This document shows positions 17,508-26,810 of a stretch of 64,000 bases of DNA, in pieces. The notes beneath the pieces were generated by a model, which did not search any database, was not told where the DNA came from, and saw only the letters and a program-made list of their open reading frames with translations. Positions within the stretch are counted from its first letter, which is position 1, and every line of letters starts with the position of its first letter. The position numbers and the translations under genes were made by a program. The stretch is from contig CAXUKO010000002.1 of NCBI GenBank assembly GCA_964251665.1, forward strand, positions 496,001-560,000, given 5' to 3'. Source of the stretch: JBBQLG01 sp964251665. GTDB lineage: Bacteria; Bacteroidota; Bacteroidia; Cytophagales; Spirosomataceae.

Positions 17508-19265
17508 ATGCATCCAATTATTGAGTATCACGGCCCCTTGTTTCAGTTACTGCGCGAGGTAGTAATGTGGGCAGGGTATGGGCATGTCCTGTGGGCGTGG
17601 CGGGCAGGTGTTACTGGCTGGCTGTTTACGCTGAGCGTGCTCGCCCTGTCGGGTCGATACCCGCGTTTGTTTACCGGCCTGGGGCTGGCGGGTGTGCTGG
17701 GACTGCGGCTGCTGGGGCTGGGGCTGATCGAACTGAACGTCGACGAAAGTCAGTGGATTGCCAGTGCCGCAACGCTCGTACGTGACCCGCGCTTCTGGGT
17801 ATCGGTAGACGGTACGACCAGTGGGCCGCTTAATATCTGGCCGCTGTCACTGATCTATTACCTCGGTTTCAGTCTGGACTACGCAACGCTTCGGCTCTGG
17901 GGGCTGCTTACCTGCGTGCTGCCAACGTTCTGGCTGCTGCTGGCGACCTTTCGGCTCTATTTCAGCGAACGAATCGCCCGGTTGGCCATTCTGCCGGTGG
18001 CCGCCTGTCTGGCCCTGACGACCGACCCCGATGGGCTGGCCTTTAACAGCGAACAACTGCCCATGTGTTTGCTCGCTCTGGCGGGTTACTGGCTGAGTCA
18101 GGTGTTTACACGCTCTATCAAGGCACCGGCTGCTACGTGGGGCCGACTGATGGCTGCGGGGCTGGCACTGGGCTGTCTGCCGTACGCCAAATTACAATCA
18201 GCCCCCGTTGGCGTGGTTATGGCTGCATGGGTATTAGGGAACTTGCTTACCCGCCCCGCATCTGCGAGCACCGATGCCCGGAAGCAGGCCGTCTGGTTTG
18301 TAGCCGGTGGGGTGCTGCCAACCCTGCTGATTAGCGCGTACAGCCTGTGGGCGAATGTTGCCGACTACGCCGTCCGGGCGTATCTGCTCACAAACCTTTC
18401 GTACGCGCAGAAGGGCAGCTGGTCTGCGGGTACAATCAGCTGGGCCGACCGTCTGTTAGTTCGCCTGCCGCAGGTATATGGCGGTATGCCAACCACCCGC
18501 TGGTTCTGGTGCCTGACGGCCATTGCCGCCCTGCTTTGGCTGGTGCTGTCCCGGAATAACAGGCATCACCGACGGCAGGTCTGGCTGGGTCTGTCGGTAT
18601 TTCTGGCAGGTATATACGCGACGCTGCAACCGGGTAATCCCTTCCCGCACTACCAATGGGTGGCTTTTGTGCCGGGTTGCTGGCTGCTGGCGGGGCTACT
18701 GGCAGCGGGTATCGAAAACAGGAATCGAAACCGGTCGCGGTGGCTGATCGGTGGCTGGCTGGCCCTGGCGGTTATGTATCCCGGTGGTCTGGCGGTGGTT
18801 CAGTCGAACCCGGCGATCCGGCAACTGGCCGATGGAGGCTGGTTCTCGGAGATGAAAACTGTTTCGGCGGCTATTCGGCGGCATTCATCCCCCAATGAAA
18901 CAATGGTCGTTTGGGGGTGGCAGAATAACCTGCACGTAGAAACGGGTCTACTGACGGGTTCCCGGTTTATTCCGCTCTACCATCCCGTAGTAGACGGACC
19001 CCAGCAGGCTTACTTTATGGATGTGTATCAGCACGATTTAGTGGTTAACCAACCCGATATTTTCGTTGATGCGGTAAGTCTGCACCCCGGTCGTGGCTAC
19101 AATCAGTATCCCGTTCGGCGTTATGCGCCCGTTCAGGCCATTCTGATGCATGATTATCAATTGGTGGAGACTGTAGCAGGAGCGAAGATTTATCGCCGAC
19201 TGCCCCAACGCGACGGCCTGGCTTATCGGATCTCTCCCCGGCCGTATCCTGTTGCGCGGTACTGA
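17508..19265 (+). CDS. Polytopic membrane glycosyltransferase, GT39/ArnT-like
   Basis: A 585-residue protein with about ten to twelve hydrophobic segments. The first periplasmic loop carries an acidic motif (NVDESQWIASAATLV) typical of GT-C glycosyltransferases that use polyprenyl-phosphate sugars (PMT/ArnT/GT39 group), followed by a TSGPLNIWPL segment. A soluble C-terminal part (about 480-585) follows the last membrane segment. It starts 14 bases after the GH3 fusion gene. Acceptor and sugar are unknown, and assignment is by fold pattern only. I see no signal of regulation of its own. Confidence 0.65.
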   Translation: MHPIIEYHGPLFQLLREVVMWAGYGHVLWAWRAGVTGWLFTLSVLALSGRYPRLFTGLGLAGVLGLRLLGLGLIELNVDESQWIASAATLVRDPRFWVSVDGTTSGPLNIWPLSLIYYLGFSLDYATLRLWGLLTCVLPTFWLLLATFRLYFSERIARLAILPVAACLALTTDPDGLAFNSEQLPMCLLALAGYWLSQVFTRSIKAPAATWGRLMAAGLALGCLPYAKLQSAPVGVVMAAWVLGNLLTRPASASTDARKQAVWFVAGGVLPTLLISAYSLWANVADYAVRAYLLTNLSYAQKGSWSAGTISWADRLLVRLPQVYGGMPTTRWFWCLTAIAALLWLVLSRNNRHHRRQVWLGLSVFLAGIYATLQPGNPFPHYQWVAFVPGCWLLAGLLAAGIENRNRNRSRWLIGGWLALAVMYPGGLAVVQSNPAIRQLADGGWFSEMKTVSAAIRRHSSPNETMVVWGWQNNLHVETGLLTGSRFIPLYHPVVDGPQQAYFMDVYQHDLVVNQPDIFVDAVSLHPGRGYNQYPVRRYAPVQAILMHDYQLVETVAGAKIYRRLPQRDGLAYRISPRPYPVARY

Positions 19266-19344
19266 TAAATATTGCCTCTCTGTTCCGTTTCGTGCAACGC
19301 CGGGTTGTTTTTTGGCATCTTTACCAAAACAACGCCAAACTCGT

Positions 19345-20394
19345 ATGAAACGCCTGCTTTTTACTATACTCCTCGCGCCCCTGACGCTGAGTGCGTTCGC
19401 CCAGAATGACCGCACCGAAACACCTTATCAGACCAAAACCTTCAGCGGTAACCTGACCAATGTACGGGTCGAAACCTCGGGCGGTGGCATCACCGTAGAA
19501 GGCGGCTCCCGCGCCGATGTGCTGGTTGAACTCTACGTGAAGCCCAATAACTGGCCAAAGAATAACCTGAGTAAAGACGAAATCGAGGAGCGGCTCCGCG
19601 AGTACGATATTCAGATGCGGACGGATGGCAATACGGTTGTCGCCATTGCAAAGCGCAAGGGCAGCAATGTTATGGACTGGAAGCGGTCGATCAGCGTATC
19701 CTTCCGGGTCTATACACCCCGTAAGATGGCCACTAACCTCGAAACGTCGGGCGGTGGTATCCGCCTGAGTCACCTTACCGGTCGGCAGACGTTTGGCACC
19801 AGCGGGGGCGGACTCGACCTGCTTGACCTGACGGGCGACGTGAAAGGACATACATCCGGGGGCGGCATTCACCTGAGTGATTGGCGGTCAGACCGGTCAA
19901 CGGATAAAATCGACCTCGAAACGTCGGGGGGCGGCATTGAAGCGACCAACGCCACCGGGCAGATTCGGCTGGAAACATCGGGGGGCAGCATCCGGCTTCA
20001 TAACCTGAACGGTAAAATCAGCGCCGAAACATCCGGTGGTGGTGTCACGGGCGACGGCATTACCGGCGAACTCATAACGGGTACCAGCGGAGGCAGCATC
20101 CGGCTGACCAACGTAGCCGGGAGTCTCGAAGCCACAACCAGCGCCGGGAGCCTGACTGTAGAGTTAACTAAACTGGGCGATTACCTCAAACTGTCGACCA
20201 GTGCGGGCAGCGTGCGGGTGCAGATGCCGCTCAATAAAGGCATGAATATAGACGTGAGCGGAGATCATGTGTCGATGCCCCTGTCGAATTTCAACGGCGT
20301 TTCGGAGAAAGACCGGGTGAAGGGAAAACTCAATGGGGGTGGTATGCCCGTAGCGATCTCGGCCAGTAGCGGCAGCGTATCCGTGAATCAGTAA
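19345..20394 (+). CDS. DUF4097-type secreted repeat protein (putative adhesin)
   Basis: A 349-residue protein with a signal peptide (MKRLLFTILLAPLTLSAFAQ). The body consists of about ten short repeats around the motif ETSGGGI or TSGGSIRL, spaced about 20 residues, which is the DUF4097/putative auto-transporter adhesin pattern predicted to form a right-handed beta-helix. Its role in Bacteroidota is not established; cell-envelope location is likely. The frame is open further upstream (to 19252), overlapping the previous gene, but the ATG at 19345 begins a perfect signal peptide and is chosen. Confidence 0.85.
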   Translation: MKRLLFTILLAPLTLSAFAQNDRTETPYQTKTFSGNLTNVRVETSGGGITVEGGSRADVLVELYVKPNNWPKNNLSKDEIEERLREYDIQMRTDGNTVVAIAKRKGSNVMDWKRSISVSFRVYTPRKMATNLETSGGGIRLSHLTGRQTFGTSGGGLDLLDLTGDVKGHTSGGGIHLSDWRSDRSTDKIDLETSGGGIEATNATGQIRLETSGGSIRLHNLNGKISAETSGGGVTGDGITGELITGTSGGSIRLTNVAGSLEATTSAGSLTVELTKLGDYLKLSTSAGSVRVQMPLNKGMNIDVSGDHVSMPLSNFNGVSEKDRVKGKLNGGGMPVAISASSGSVSVNQ

Positions 20395-20415
20395 GTGCTG
20401 ATCCATTTTTGTATG

Positions 20416-20463
20416 ACCCGTGCCGGGCTTTCCTGTTCAACTGGAAAGCCCGGCACGGGTTTT
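20416..20463. terminator. Bidirectional terminator, 18-bp perfect stem
   Basis: ACCCGTGCCGGGCTTTCC (20416-20433) pairs exactly with 20443-20460 around a nine-base loop, followed by TTT. It lies between the convergent DUF4097 and aminotransferase genes and should serve both. Confidence 0.88.
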
Positions 20464-21314
20464 CAGTTTACCGGTAGCAACCGGCTGAATAAAGCAGCCA
20501 GCGGTGGTCGTGCTATCGTTTCGTCCGAAAAGCGATGGTTTCCGTCCGCGAAGTCAACAGACCGGAACCATTGAATACCCATGACATTCCCGCAGAAAAG
20601 CGCATCGGCCCGGTTCAGGATGTCGGGCGTACATAACTCTTCCCGCACGGGTATAGCCAGTTCAGTTGCCAGCCTGAGCAACTGACGACGCAGAATACCG
20701 TCGATGCAGCCCGACGTCAGCGGTGGCGTAAACAGTACTCCCTCCGCCAGCCAGAACAGGCAGGAGGCTACGCACTCGGCCAGATGACCCTGCGTATCCA
20801 GCAAAATCACATCATCCAGCCCCCGTTCCTGTTTGGCCAGCCCAGCCAGTATGTAGGGCAGCGCGTTGGTTGTTTTATAGGCCGAAACAAGGGAAGGCGA
20901 CAGGAGAACAGCCTCAAAAAGGCCGATCCGGTCGCGGCCGGTAATGGCAAACGGTTGTCCGGCCTGCGCGGTAATCAGCAGATTGGCCGTCCGGCTGGTC
21001 GGCGTATATAGCCCCCCCGGTTGCCGCCAGACCTGCATCCGAATTCGGGCTGTTCCGGTCAGCAGGTTGTTGCGGGTGAGCAGGGTAATGATCTGGTCGT
21101 GGATTGAGTCAGCGGCAAACAGGTCTGTTATTTCCAGTTGCAGCGCGTTCATGCCCTGTATCAGTCGCTGGTGATGATCGGGCCAGAACCGGAGGTGGCC
21201 CTGCTCGAAGCGCAGGGTTTCAAATAAACCGTCACCATATTGAAACGCCCGGTCATCGAAGTGTACGGTAAAGTCACTATTAGTTAACAAGGCTGCGTTA
21301 TAAACCAGATACAT
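20463..21314 (-). CDS. Class IV aminotransferase (PabC/IlvE/D-amino-acid transaminase family)
   Basis: A 283-residue PLP-dependent fold-type IV enzyme. The N-terminus YNAALLTNSDFTVHFDDRAFQYGDGLFETLRF holds the GDGLFET motif. The usual catalytic lysine region reads VSAYKTTNALPYILAGLAKQERGLDDVILLD, with Lys in the SAYKTTN segment. The family includes 4-amino-4-deoxychorismate lyase (folate synthesis), branched-chain and D-amino-acid aminotransferases; sequence alone does not separate them, though the size and SAYKTTN pattern favour the PabC-like group. It is a single gene, divergent from the tolC-like gene. Confidence 0.82.
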   Translation of the reverse strand: MYLVYNAALLTNSDFTVHFDDRAFQYGDGLFETLRFEQGHLRFWPDHHQRLIQGMNALQLEITDLFAADSIHDQIITLLTRNNLLTGTARIRMQVWRQPGGLYTPTSRTANLLITAQAGQPFAITGRDRIGLFEAVLLSPSLVSAYKTTNALPYILAGLAKQERGLDDVILLDTQGHLAECVASCLFWLAEGVLFTPPLTSGCIDGILRRQLLRLATELAIPVREELCTPDILNRADALFCGNVMGIQWFRSVDFADGNHRFSDETIARPPLAALFSRLLPVN

Positions 21315-21396
21315 CGTTAAATTGCGCCGTTTATCCCAAACCGGTGGCTGCGACTAAAATTAGGTTGTAACATTGAATCAACAAACAATAGTTGGT

Positions 21397-22881
21397 ATGT
21401 ATACGTTGCGCAGGCGAGTTCGTGGGGCACTCCTTTTCATCACCATACAGTTGGCGGGACAGGTAACACTGGCTCAGCATACGTCAGGGGTTTCGGGAGA
21501 GATCGGTTTGCAGCAGTGCATTGATCTGGCGCTGCAAAACAACATCACCATTCGGCAGGGGCAGCTTACGGTACAGAACAATACACTACAGGTCAAACAG
21601 GCTCAGCTAAATCTCCTGCCTACGGCTTCGTTTCAGGGAACGCAGTCGTTGAGCAGTGGCCGCAACATCGACCCGTTTACCAACCAGTTCGTTCAGCAGA
21701 CTATTTCGTCCAATAACTACCAGTTAAACGGATCGGCGACACTCTACAACGGCTTCACGCTGCGAAACACCATCCACCAGAATCAACTGACGCAACAGGC
21801 TTCGGAGCAAGAATTGCTGGTTACCCGCAACACGGTGATGCTGAACGTAATTCAGGCGTATCTGAATGCCCTCACCGCCACCGAACAGTTGGTGATTGCC
21901 CAGCGGCAGGCCGAGGTGGCCCGCACCCAGATCGACCGGACACAGCGCCTGGTCAATGCGGGCTCGGCACCCGAGTCGAATCTGTTCGATTTACGGGCCA
22001 CACTGGCCAGCAACGAACTGGACATCGTTACGGCCCAGAACTCGCTGGATCTGGCTAAAGTGACTTTATTACAGAACATGAACGTACCGGTCAGCAACGG
22101 AGAAACCGGCTTCACCATTCAGCCCATCAACGTGCCTGACCCCGGCCTGACGCCCTATGCCGAAAGTGTGCAGCAGATTTACGAAGCCGCGCTCTCTAAC
22201 CTGCCCGATGCCAAAGGGGCTGACATGCGGGTGAGGAGCGCCGAAATGGCCGTTGAAGTCGCCCGGGGAGCTTTATACCCAACCCTGGCCGTAAGCGGTA
22301 ACCTGAACAGCCTGTATTCGAGCGCGGCCGCTAACCGGAAGTTTACCCCGAACGGGCAGCAGGTACAGCAGGCTATTCCGTCTTACTTCGTGGTTGCGCC
22401 CGATGGAAGCCAACAGCCGGTTTACACCATGACGACGGGCGGCACGCAGGGCCGTTTTACGTACTTCGAGCAATTGAATAACAACCTCAACCGGTCGCTG
22501 TCACTGATTCTGCGGGTGCCGATTTTTCAGGGGAACCTGTCGCGCAACCGCATTACAACGGCTAAAATTCAGCAGCAGAATGCCTCACTGAACGCCGAAA
22601 ACATCCGCTTACAGGTCCGTCAGCAGGTGGAAACGGCGTATGCAAACATGAAAGCGGGCGCTAATCGCTACCGGGCCACGCTGGCGCAGGTAGAGTCGCT
22701 GACCAGTGCCTATCGGGTGGCCGAGAGCCGGTATAACGCCGGGGCACTGGGTTCGTTTGAATACGGCATTGCCAAAACCAACCTGGACCGGTCGCGGGCG
22801 AGTCTGATTCAGGCAAAATATGATTACGTGTTTCGGATAAAAATCTTAGATTACTACCAGAATAAACCTCTCTCTTTTTAA
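21397..22881 (+). CDS. TolC-family outer-membrane efflux protein
   Basis: A 494-residue outer-membrane factor. A signal peptide ends near QVTLAQ, followed by the typical IGLQQCIDLALQNNITIRQGQL start of the first helical repeat; a second copy starts near the middle (YEAALSNLPDAKGADMRVRSAEMAVEVARG). These repeated coiled-coil/beta-strand halves form the trimeric tunnel for export of small molecules or proteins. ATG at 21397 is preferred over an in-frame TTG at 21373, because it places the signal peptide at the N-terminus. It is followed after 91 bases by the adaptor gene, with an ATTGA repeat in between. Confidence 0.92.
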   Translation: MYTLRRRVRGALLFITIQLAGQVTLAQHTSGVSGEIGLQQCIDLALQNNITIRQGQLTVQNNTLQVKQAQLNLLPTASFQGTQSLSSGRNIDPFTNQFVQQTISSNNYQLNGSATLYNGFTLRNTIHQNQLTQQASEQELLVTRNTVMLNVIQAYLNALTATEQLVIAQRQAEVARTQIDRTQRLVNAGSAPESNLFDLRATLASNELDIVTAQNSLDLAKVTLLQNMNVPVSNGETGFTIQPINVPDPGLTPYAESVQQIYEAALSNLPDAKGADMRVRSAEMAVEVARGALYPTLAVSGNLNSLYSSAAANRKFTPNGQQVQQAIPSYFVVAPDGSQQPVYTMTTGGTQGRFTYFEQLNNNLNRSLSLILRVPIFQGNLSRNRITTAKIQQQNASLNAENIRLQVRQQVETAYANMKAGANRYRATLAQVESLTSAYRVAESRYNAGALGSFEYGIAKTNLDRSRASLIQAKYDYVFRIKILDYYQNKPLSF

Positions 22882-22966
22882 TTGACTGAATGAGGGATTG
22901 ATTGAATGGGCAGGACCGGCTGGAAGCATCTATTCAATCATTCATTAAGTCAACCAGTCAATCAAT
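22881..22966. repeat. ATTGA-rich inverted repeat between tolC-like and adaptor genes
   Basis: The left arm 22881-22908 (ATTGACTGAATGAGGGATTG and on) and right arm 22932-22966 (ATTCAATCATTCATTAAGTC and on) are imperfect reverse complements. It fills the gap between two co-oriented genes that are expected to be co-expressed. Confidence 0.75.
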
Positions 22967-22972
22967 ACGATC

Positions 22973-24382
22973 ATGAAAAAGAAATCGAACCGAATTTGGT
23001 GGGTGCTGGGCACGTTGGTTGTCCTGCTGATTGGTGGCTTAGTGGCCGCTAAACAGACGGGCGTCATCGGCAAGCCAAAAGCTACAGAAGTGGATTTTGC
23101 CAGCGTGAAGCGCACCGAGATAGTTGAACGGGTAAGTGCTTCGGGCCGTGTTCAGCCCGAGATCGAAGTAAAAATAAGCCCCGACGTATCCGGCGAAATT
23201 ATTGGCCTGTACGTAAAGGAGGGCGATCCGGTTAAGCAGGGCCAGCTGCTGGTTCGGATTCGCCCCGATAACTACGAGTCGCTGCTGGCACGGGCGCGGG
23301 CTACGGTCAATGCCAACCGGGCGCAGTTTGAGCAGTCGAAAGCCACTGTCTCGCAGACCGAAGCCAAACTGATCCGGGCCAAAGCTGATTATGACCGTAA
23401 CCGTAAACTGCTGGCCGATAAAGTAATCTCGTCGGCCGATTTTGAAACCAGCGAAGCTAATTACAGTGTGGCGAAACAGGATGTGGAAGCGGCCCGCGCC
23501 AACGTTCGGGCGGCTCAGTATAACATTCAGAGTGCCGAAGCATCGCTGAAAGATGCCAGCGAAAACCTGCGCAAAACAACCATATACGCGCCTGTCACAG
23601 GCACCGTCTCAAAGCTGAACGTCGAAACGGGCGAGCGCGTGGTGGGAACATCACAGATGGCCGGTACCGAAATCATGCGCATTGCCAACCTGAACAACAT
23701 GGAGGTTCGGGTAAATGTGAACGAAAACGATATTGTCCGGGTCACCCTGGGCGATACGGCCGATATTGAGGTGGATTCCTACGCCACTGCCGGGAAAAAG
23801 TTCAAGGGGATTGTAACCGAAATTGCCAATACCGCTAATGGGCTGGCCGCGTCGGGGTCGTCGGCGAGTTCATCCCTGTCGAGCGATGCCGTAACCGAGT
23901 TTGAGGTTAAAGTGCGTATCCTGAACAACGAAGTAACGGTACTGGCCAACGGGCGCAAAGAGTACCTGTTCAAGCCCGGCATGACGGCCTCGGTCGAAAT
24001 CATTACTGACCGGAAAGCGGGCGTGCTGGCTGTGCCGATTGCGGCCGTGACCACGCGCGGGGCCGACGGGGAGGCCACCGATACCGAAGCAAAACCGGAC
24101 GATAACGGCAGCTCGCCGGATAGTGGTCCGGCCGATAAGGAGTCCGCCAAAAAAGAGCAGATTCAGGAAATTGTCTTTGTAAACGAAGGGGGCAAGGCTA
24201 CCCGCAGAGCCGTTAAAACCGGCATCAGCGACTTCGAGAATATTGAAATCATTTCCGGCCTGAAACCGGGTGAGCAGGTCATATCCGGTCCGTTTCTGGA
24301 AGTGTCGAAACGTCTGAAATCCGGTGAGTTAATTGCAAAGCGCGATCCGAAAAAGGCGAAGAAGGCCAAAGAAGACGAGTAG
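22973..24382 (+). CDS. HlyD/MacA-type periplasmic adaptor protein
   Basis: A 469-residue membrane-fusion protein with an N-terminal membrane anchor (residues about 8-28). It has a biotinyl-lipoyl half motif (VSPDVSGEIIGLYVKEGDPVKQGQLLVRI-like, near 65-95), a long alpha-helical hairpin (about 100-195), the returning lipoyl half (TIYAPVTGTVSKLNVETGERV), a beta-barrel domain and a charged C-terminus. It links an inner-membrane pump to the TolC-like protein encoded just upstream. No MacB-type ABC permease or RND pump is adjacent; the next gene is an unrelated fucosidase. A Ser/Asp-rich insertion near residues 360-395 is unusual. Confidence 0.9.
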   Translation: MKKKSNRIWWVLGTLVVLLIGGLVAAKQTGVIGKPKATEVDFASVKRTEIVERVSASGRVQPEIEVKISPDVSGEIIGLYVKEGDPVKQGQLLVRIRPDNYESLLARARATVNANRAQFEQSKATVSQTEAKLIRAKADYDRNRKLLADKVISSADFETSEANYSVAKQDVEAARANVRAAQYNIQSAEASLKDASENLRKTTIYAPVTGTVSKLNVETGERVVGTSQMAGTEIMRIANLNNMEVRVNVNENDIVRVTLGDTADIEVDSYATAGKKFKGIVTEIANTANGLAASGSSASSSLSSDAVTEFEVKVRILNNEVTVLANGRKEYLFKPGMTASVEIITDRKAGVLAVPIAAVTTRGADGEATDTEAKPDDNGSSPDSGPADKESAKKEQIQEIVFVNEGGKATRRAVKTGISDFENIEIISGLKPGEQVISGPFLEVSKRLKSGELIAKRDPKKAKKAKEDE

Positions 24383-24405
24383 CCAAATGGTTGATGTTCA
24401 GTCGA

Positions 24406-24448
24406 AAAAGCAGAAACGCCCGGTATAACATCGGGCGTTTCTGCTTTT
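24406..24448 (+). terminator. Rho-independent terminator after the adaptor gene
   Basis: AAAAGCAGAAACGCCCG (24406-24422) pairs exactly with 24432-24448, which ends in TTTT, around a nine-base loop. It separates the efflux genes from the fucosidase gene. Confidence 0.9.
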
Positions 24449-24470
24449 ATGGCAAAACTTCCTGCTTCGT

Positions 24471-25922
24471 ATGAAACGACTTCTTTTAACGGCTCAGGCC
24501 CTGCTGCTGGCGTCCTGCCTGTCGGCTCAACCGGTAGTCAGCCACCTCGTTGCGGCTTCATCCAACCCAACTCCGAACCCGCCGACTAACCGCTACGAAC
24601 CTACCTGGGCATCTATCGACAGCCGGGCCGTGCCGGGGTGGTTTGAAGACGCAAAATTCGGCATATTCATTCACTGGGGCGTCTTTTCGGTGCCAGCGTA
24701 CAGTCCTACCGCCCGGGATGGCGTGGGTGTGTATGACCGGTATGCCGAGTGGTACTGGTGGAAGCTGCTGGACCGGAAGGGCAAGACGTACCCGTTTTTT
24801 CAGGCCTTTCACGAAAAGATGTACGGCAAGGATTTTAAGTATCAGGATTTTGCCAACTCGTTCAAGGCCGAACTGTTCCAGCCCGCCGAGTGGGCCGATG
24901 TGTTTAAACAGTCCGGGGCCAAATATATCGTGCTGACCAGCAAACACCATGAAGGCTTCACGCTGTGGCCCTCAGAACAGTCGTGGAACTGGAACGCGGT
25001 CGATGTGGGGCCGCACCGCGACCTGGCGGGTGATCTCATCACTGCCGTAAAGGCGAAAGGGTTACGGATGGGCTATTATTATTCCCTCTACGAATGGTTT
25101 AATCCGCTCTACAAACAGGACGTTAACCGGTACGTAGATGAGCACATGATGCCCCAGATGAAAGACCTCGTGACCCGCTATAAGCCCGATGTTTTCTGGA
25201 CCGACGGCGAGTGGGAGCACCCCAGCGAAACCTGGAAAAGCACGCAGTTTCTGGCGTGGCTGTTTAATGAGTCGCCGGTTAAAAGCGACGTTGTGGTGAA
25301 TGATCGCTGGGGTAAGGAAACCCGCTCGAAACACGGAGGCATTTACACCACGGAGTATGACCTGATTGGCGAGGAAAACGCCGGAGCTAAAAAGATTGAG
25401 CACCCGTGGGAAGAATGCCGGGGCATTGGCGGCTCCTTCGGCTACAACCGGAATGAGAACTTAGACGACTACGCCACTTCCAAACAACTCATCGATTTAT
25501 TGGTGGATAAAGTCGCGCGGGGCGGCAACCTGCTGCTCAACATTGGCCCTACCGCCGACGGCCGCATTCCCGTTATTATGCAGCAGCGTTTGCACGATAT
25601 GGGCGATTGGCTTGCCATGAACGGCGATGCTATTTACGGCACCCGTGCCTGGGCAGGGGCGCCCGCCATTGGCAAAGGCACGAGTGTATTTTACACCCGT
25701 AAAGGCCATGATCTGTACGCCATCTGCACCACCTGGCCCACCAGTCCGCTCGCGATACCCGGCATTGGCAAACCCGGCCGCGTGAGCCTGTTAGGCTACA
25801 AGGGAGCTGTAGCTGCCGATACGCGTGGCCGGAGTACGATTGTTACCCCGCCGACGCTGTCGCCCGTTACGATGACGGGCCGGTTTGCCTGGGTGTTTAA
25901 ACTGGAAAACGCCTTAAACTGA
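24471..25922 (+). CDS. Alpha-L-fucosidase, GH29
   Basis: A 483-residue exported glycosidase that releases terminal alpha-L-fucose. It shows GH29 hallmarks: WFEDAKFGIFIHWGVFSVPAY near residue 55, KYIVLTSKHHEGFTLWPS near 150, and the nucleophile region DVFWTDGEWEH near 240; NLLLNIGPTADGRIP is also conserved. The N-terminus (MKRLLLTAQALLLASCLSAQ) is a signal peptide with a possible lipobox LASC, so it could be a lipoprotein. It lies upstream of the IclR and SusCD genes but has terminators on both sides, so it is its own unit. Confidence 0.93.
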   Translation: MKRLLLTAQALLLASCLSAQPVVSHLVAASSNPTPNPPTNRYEPTWASIDSRAVPGWFEDAKFGIFIHWGVFSVPAYSPTARDGVGVYDRYAEWYWWKLLDRKGKTYPFFQAFHEKMYGKDFKYQDFANSFKAELFQPAEWADVFKQSGAKYIVLTSKHHEGFTLWPSEQSWNWNAVDVGPHRDLAGDLITAVKAKGLRMGYYYSLYEWFNPLYKQDVNRYVDEHMMPQMKDLVTRYKPDVFWTDGEWEHPSETWKSTQFLAWLFNESPVKSDVVVNDRWGKETRSKHGGIYTTEYDLIGEENAGAKKIEHPWEECRGIGGSFGYNRNENLDDYATSKQLIDLLVDKVARGGNLLLNIGPTADGRIPVIMQQRLHDMGDWLAMNGDAIYGTRAWAGAPAIGKGTSVFYTRKGHDLYAICTTWPTSPLAIPGIGKPGRVSLLGYKGAVAADTRGRSTIVTPPTLSPVTMTGRFAWVFKLENALN

Positions 25923-25946
25923 GGCTCACTCTGATCAGCTATAACA

Positions 25947-25980
25947 GATAGCAGTCCGCGTTACTACGCGGACTGCTATC
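25947..25980. terminator. Terminator between the fucosidase and iclR-type genes
   Basis: GATAGCAGTCCGCG (25947-25960) pairs exactly with 25967-25980 around a six-base loop, between two convergent genes. Confidence 0.82.
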
Positions 25981-26052
25981 TCTTCCCGAAAACAGACGTA
26001 GCCGACGAGGTATCGGCTTAGTTTTTTTTGTCGATTTCAACTACAGGAATTT

Positions 26053-26787
26053 TTAGATGAGCTTGCTGCCAATGTGTTCGGCCGCTTGTTGTAGGCCGCT
26101 GAGCACGGCGGCCGCTTTTTCGGGTGTGTGGCGATAAGTGGGCAGATACACGCTCAGACTCGCCACCACTTCCTCCTGCCGGTAAACGCCCACGGCGTAG
26201 CCAATCACCTGCCGCAGACTTTCCTGATACGCATACCGGCGATCCCGAATCAATTGAATCTGGGCGTAGAATTTGGGTTCGGTAGCGGCTTCCTCCCAAA
26301 TTTCGGGCGTGGGTAAACCATAGCGGTTTTTGAACTTAACCAAGTCAACGTCAGTCAGCAGGCCCACCAGCAGCCGCCCCGATGCTGAGTCATAGACATG
26401 TTTCTCATCGGCGGTCTGCACCTGCAGCGGCTGATCGCACAACTCCCGGTGGATAATCAGCCGTTGATCGCCATTCAGAATGGCCAGTAAGCAACTCTCT
26501 TCCAGTTGCTTCGCTAAGGTCGCCATGGGCTGTCGGGCCGCTTCCAGAATGTCTTTGCGATACGACAGATTGCCCGTCAGCCAGTAGGCTCTTGATCCCA
26601 GACAGTATCCTTTTTTGGGGCCGACCTGATCCAGATAGCGCCGGTTGACCATCGTCTTCATGATATTGGCGCAGGTACCCATATTCAATCCGGCCACTTC
26701 GGCAACCTCCGTCAGCGACTTCGGACGGTTCGGCTCGGTAGCTACGTACTCCAGAATATCGAAGGCGCGGTTAATAACCTGTATCAT
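26053..26787 (-). CDS. IclR-family transcriptional regulator
   Basis: A 244-residue regulator with an N-terminal winged helix-turn-helix (residues about 1-65, AFDILEYVATEPNRPKSLTEVAEVAGL) and a C-terminal IclR effector domain (about 80-240). IclR regulators of the KdgR type control sugar-acid genes in other bacteria by binding 2-keto-3-deoxy acids. This gene is divergent from a SusC-led cluster that contains a sugar-acid dehydratase, so local control is likely. A 13-bp palindrome lies just before its start and a related site before susC. Repressor or activator mode is unknown. Confidence 0.92.
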   Translation of the reverse strand: MIQVINRAFDILEYVATEPNRPKSLTEVAEVAGLNMGTCANIMKTMVNRRYLDQVGPKKGYCLGSRAYWLTGNLSYRKDILEAARQPMATLAKQLEESCLLAILNGDQRLIIHRELCDQPLQVQTADEKHVYDSASGRLLVGLLTDVDLVKFKNRYGLPTPEIWEEAATEPKFYAQIQLIRDRRYAYQESLRQVIGYAVGVYRQEEVVASLSVYLPTYRHTPEKAAAVLSGLQQAAEHIGSKLI

Positions 26788-26797
26788 ACGTTATAAT

Positions 26798-26810
26798 TTT
26801 ACAATGTAAA
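26798..26810. promoter_or_regulatory. Candidate IclR operator 1
   Basis: TTTACAATGTAAA is a perfect palindrome around a central A, 10 bases upstream of the iclR-type start codon. Ten bases of it (TTTACAATGT) recur at 27020-27029 near susC. Position and symmetry suggest autoregulation. Confidence 0.55.
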
